Notes under the pieces: generated by a model
Told to the model about the DNA's origin: nothing
The model's database searches: none
What the model saw: the letters and a program-made list of their open reading frames with translations, nothing else
Shown here: in pieces, positions 29,136 through 30,232 of the stretch
Numbering within the stretch: the first letter of the stretch is position 1
Layout: every line of letters begins with the position of its first letter
Made by a program: the position numbers and the translations under genes
DNA from: Burkholderiales bacterium
GTDB taxonomy: Bacteria; Pseudomonadota; Gammaproteobacteria; Burkholderiales; Burkholderiaceae
DNA length: 30,232 bases
Reading direction: 5' to 3'
Assembly: GCA_947372535.1 (NCBI GenBank)
Contig: CANBUA010000015.1
Location: 1 to 30,232 of the forward strand

Positions 29136-30125
29136 TCAGTCAGGGATGACAACGTGCCGCAATTGCTCGCGCACGCTGTCGTATTCGGGCAGCACCGAGG
29201 CCACCACGCCCCAAAAGCGCGGGCTGTGGTTCATCTCACGCAGGTGCGCCAGCTCGTGGGCCACCACGTAATCGATGATGGCGGGGCTGAAGTGAATCAG
29301 GCGCCAGTGCAGGCGGATCGAACCATCGGCGCTGGCACTGCCCCAGCGGGTGCGCGCCGATGACAAGCGAATCTTGGACACCGAGACCCCCAGCTGCGTG
29401 GCGAAATGCTGCACCCTTGACTCGAACACCAGCTTGGCCTGGCGTTGCAGCCAGGCAGACACCACGTCGCGGATCTGATCTGCCGAAGCATGCTGCGGCA
29501 AACCGAGGTGCAGTGTGCGATGGGCCACGCCAGGCAAGGCCTGGCTGCCATCGCTCAACCTCACGCCCGTTTCCCGGTCATCGAGCACCAGGATGACCGG
29601 CTCGCCCTGGAAAGGCATGGTGGCGCCTTCACGCCACTCGATGCGTGACGAGGCCTGCTGCCGTTCGCGAGACCGCTGATCGGCCAGCTTGCTGCAGATC
29701 CAGCGGCTCTTGGCTTGCAAGGCCTGTTCGATCTCGCCCCAGCCCACCCAACGCGGCGCACGGACGCTCAAGCCCTCTGGCCCAACGACCATGCCGATGC
29801 TGCTGCGCCGGGCGCGCTTGAGCTCAAAGGCCACCAGGGCATCGCCCAGGCGCATCTCGTGCTGGGCTTGCGGATGGCGGAAAACCGCCAGGCCCTCGGG
29901 CGTTTGGCCCGATCCGGCCTTGTGCACCTCAGGGGCACCGACCTGCCCCGCGCTGTCGGTGCGCGGTTTGGTCGGCGGCAACAAAGAGGCTTGCGGCGCG
30001 GCCGACTCCGGGGATTTGGGTGGTGATGCCTCATGCGCTGGGGCCGTCACCGCCTCGGCTGGCGCGGCAGGCTCGTCCGACCACCAAGGCAGGTTGAGCT
30101 GCTGCGATGCTGGAGGCGCCGTCAC
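29136..30125 (-). CDS. YgjP-type zinc metallopeptidase (M48/SprT-like)
   Basis: The 329-residue protein has the YgjP-like (PF01863) domain, with the zinc motif HELAHLREMNHSPRFW: His290, Glu291 and His294, with His300 nearby. The preceding SSARTRWGSASADGSIRLHWRLIHFSPAIIDYVV is diagnostic. E. coli YgjP has been linked to UTP hydrolysis, though the fold suggests proteolysis; the role here is open. Residues 1-75 form a Pro/Ala-rich low-complexity leader not needed for the domain. The start is GTG at 30125, overlapping the upstream gene's stop by GTGA, so translation is probably coupled. It is convergent with the MBL gene, with 62 bases between and no terminator seen. Confidence 0.88.
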   Translation of the reverse strand: MTAPPASQQLNLPWWSDEPAAPAEAVTAPAHEASPPKSPESAAPQASLLPPTKPRTDSAGQVGAPEVHKAGSGQTPEGLAVFRHPQAQHEMRLGDALVAFELKRARRSSIGMVVGPEGLSVRAPRWVGWGEIEQALQAKSRWICSKLADQRSRERQQASSRIEWREGATMPFQGEPVILVLDDRETGVRLSDGSQALPGVAHRTLHLGLPQHASADQIRDVVSAWLQRQAKLVFESRVQHFATQLGVSVSKIRLSSARTRWGSASADGSIRLHWRLIHFSPAIIDYVVAHELAHLREMNHSPRFWGVVASVLPEYDSVREQLRHVVIPD

Positions 30126-30232
30126 GACAATTCTCCCATGTGCGTGGTCACGGGCGTGTCCTCGCCATGCACGCGTCGCTCACGGAGGATGACGAAATCT
30201 GCAAAAGAAGACAGATCGGGATGAATGGTCAG
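30122..30232 (-). CDS. C-terminal end of an unidentified gene
   Basis: The last 36 codons of a frame that enters from beyond the window, ending HMGELS and TGA at 30122-30124. The visible sequence (HPDLSSFADFVILRERRVHGEDTPV in part) gives no recognisable domain. The four-base GTGA overlap with the metallopeptidase gene and the open frame up to the window edge support a real gene. In related genomes an acyltransferase often lies here, but the tail does not prove that. Confidence 0.5.
   Translation of the reverse strand: MTIHPDLSSFADFVILRERRVHGEDTPVTTHMGELS

Overview
The window reads as conserved core chromosome of a betaproteobacterium, most likely order Burkholderiales (a Comamonadaceae or Aquabacterium-like lineage). 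This is inferred from high GC, from protein families such as a HisZ regulatory subunit next to PurA, RatA/RnfH, AceK and a long-form IspG, and from the gene order pilW-rodZ-ispG-hisS-yfgM-bamB-der-hfq-hflX-hflK-hflC-hisZ-purA. No rRNA, tRNA, insertion sequence, phage gene, CRISPR array or attachment site was seen. All gaps between called genes are under 200 bases.

Layout. From 1 to 2.3 kb: the 5' part of guaB (minus), a divergent exported DUF4124 protein, then rnfH and ratA (minus) divergent from smpB (plus). From 2.3 to 19.2 kb: a 17-gene co-oriented run on the minus strand, in transcription order ndk, rlmN, pilW, rodZ, ispG, hisS, yfgM-like, bamB, der, hfq, hflX, hflK, hflC, a DUF2065 gene, hisZ, purA and a purine-type phosphoribosyltransferase. 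It ends at a clear hairpin/U-tract terminator. Many junctions overlap or are nearly contiguous. From 19.3 to 23.6 kb: rluD, scpB and a very enlarged rluB (minus). From 23.7 to 24.5 kb: bamD (plus), separated by a bidirectional terminator from aceK (minus, to 26.5 kb). From 26.6 to 29.1 kb: an exported alpha/beta hydrolase and a metallo-beta-lactamase-fold hydrolase, translationally coupled on the plus strand. From 29.1 kb to the end: a YgjP-type metallopeptidase and the tail of an upstream gene (minus).

How the genes fit together. Most serve translation and RNA control (hfq, der, hflX, hisS, rlmN, smpB, rluB, rluD), envelope assembly (bamB, bamD, yfgM-like, rodZ, pilW, hflKC), purine and histidine supply (guaB, purA, the phosphoribosyltransferase, hisZ, ndk), isoprenoid synthesis (ispG) and glyoxylate-bypass control (aceK). 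I found no convincing new defence, mobile or biosynthetic system. The observations most worth a second look are the RluB protein, whose conserved core is only about a third of its length; a perfect 20-bp palindrome in a row of dyads between rluB and ndk; the coupled hydrolase/MBL pair; and the long N-terminal extension of HflK.
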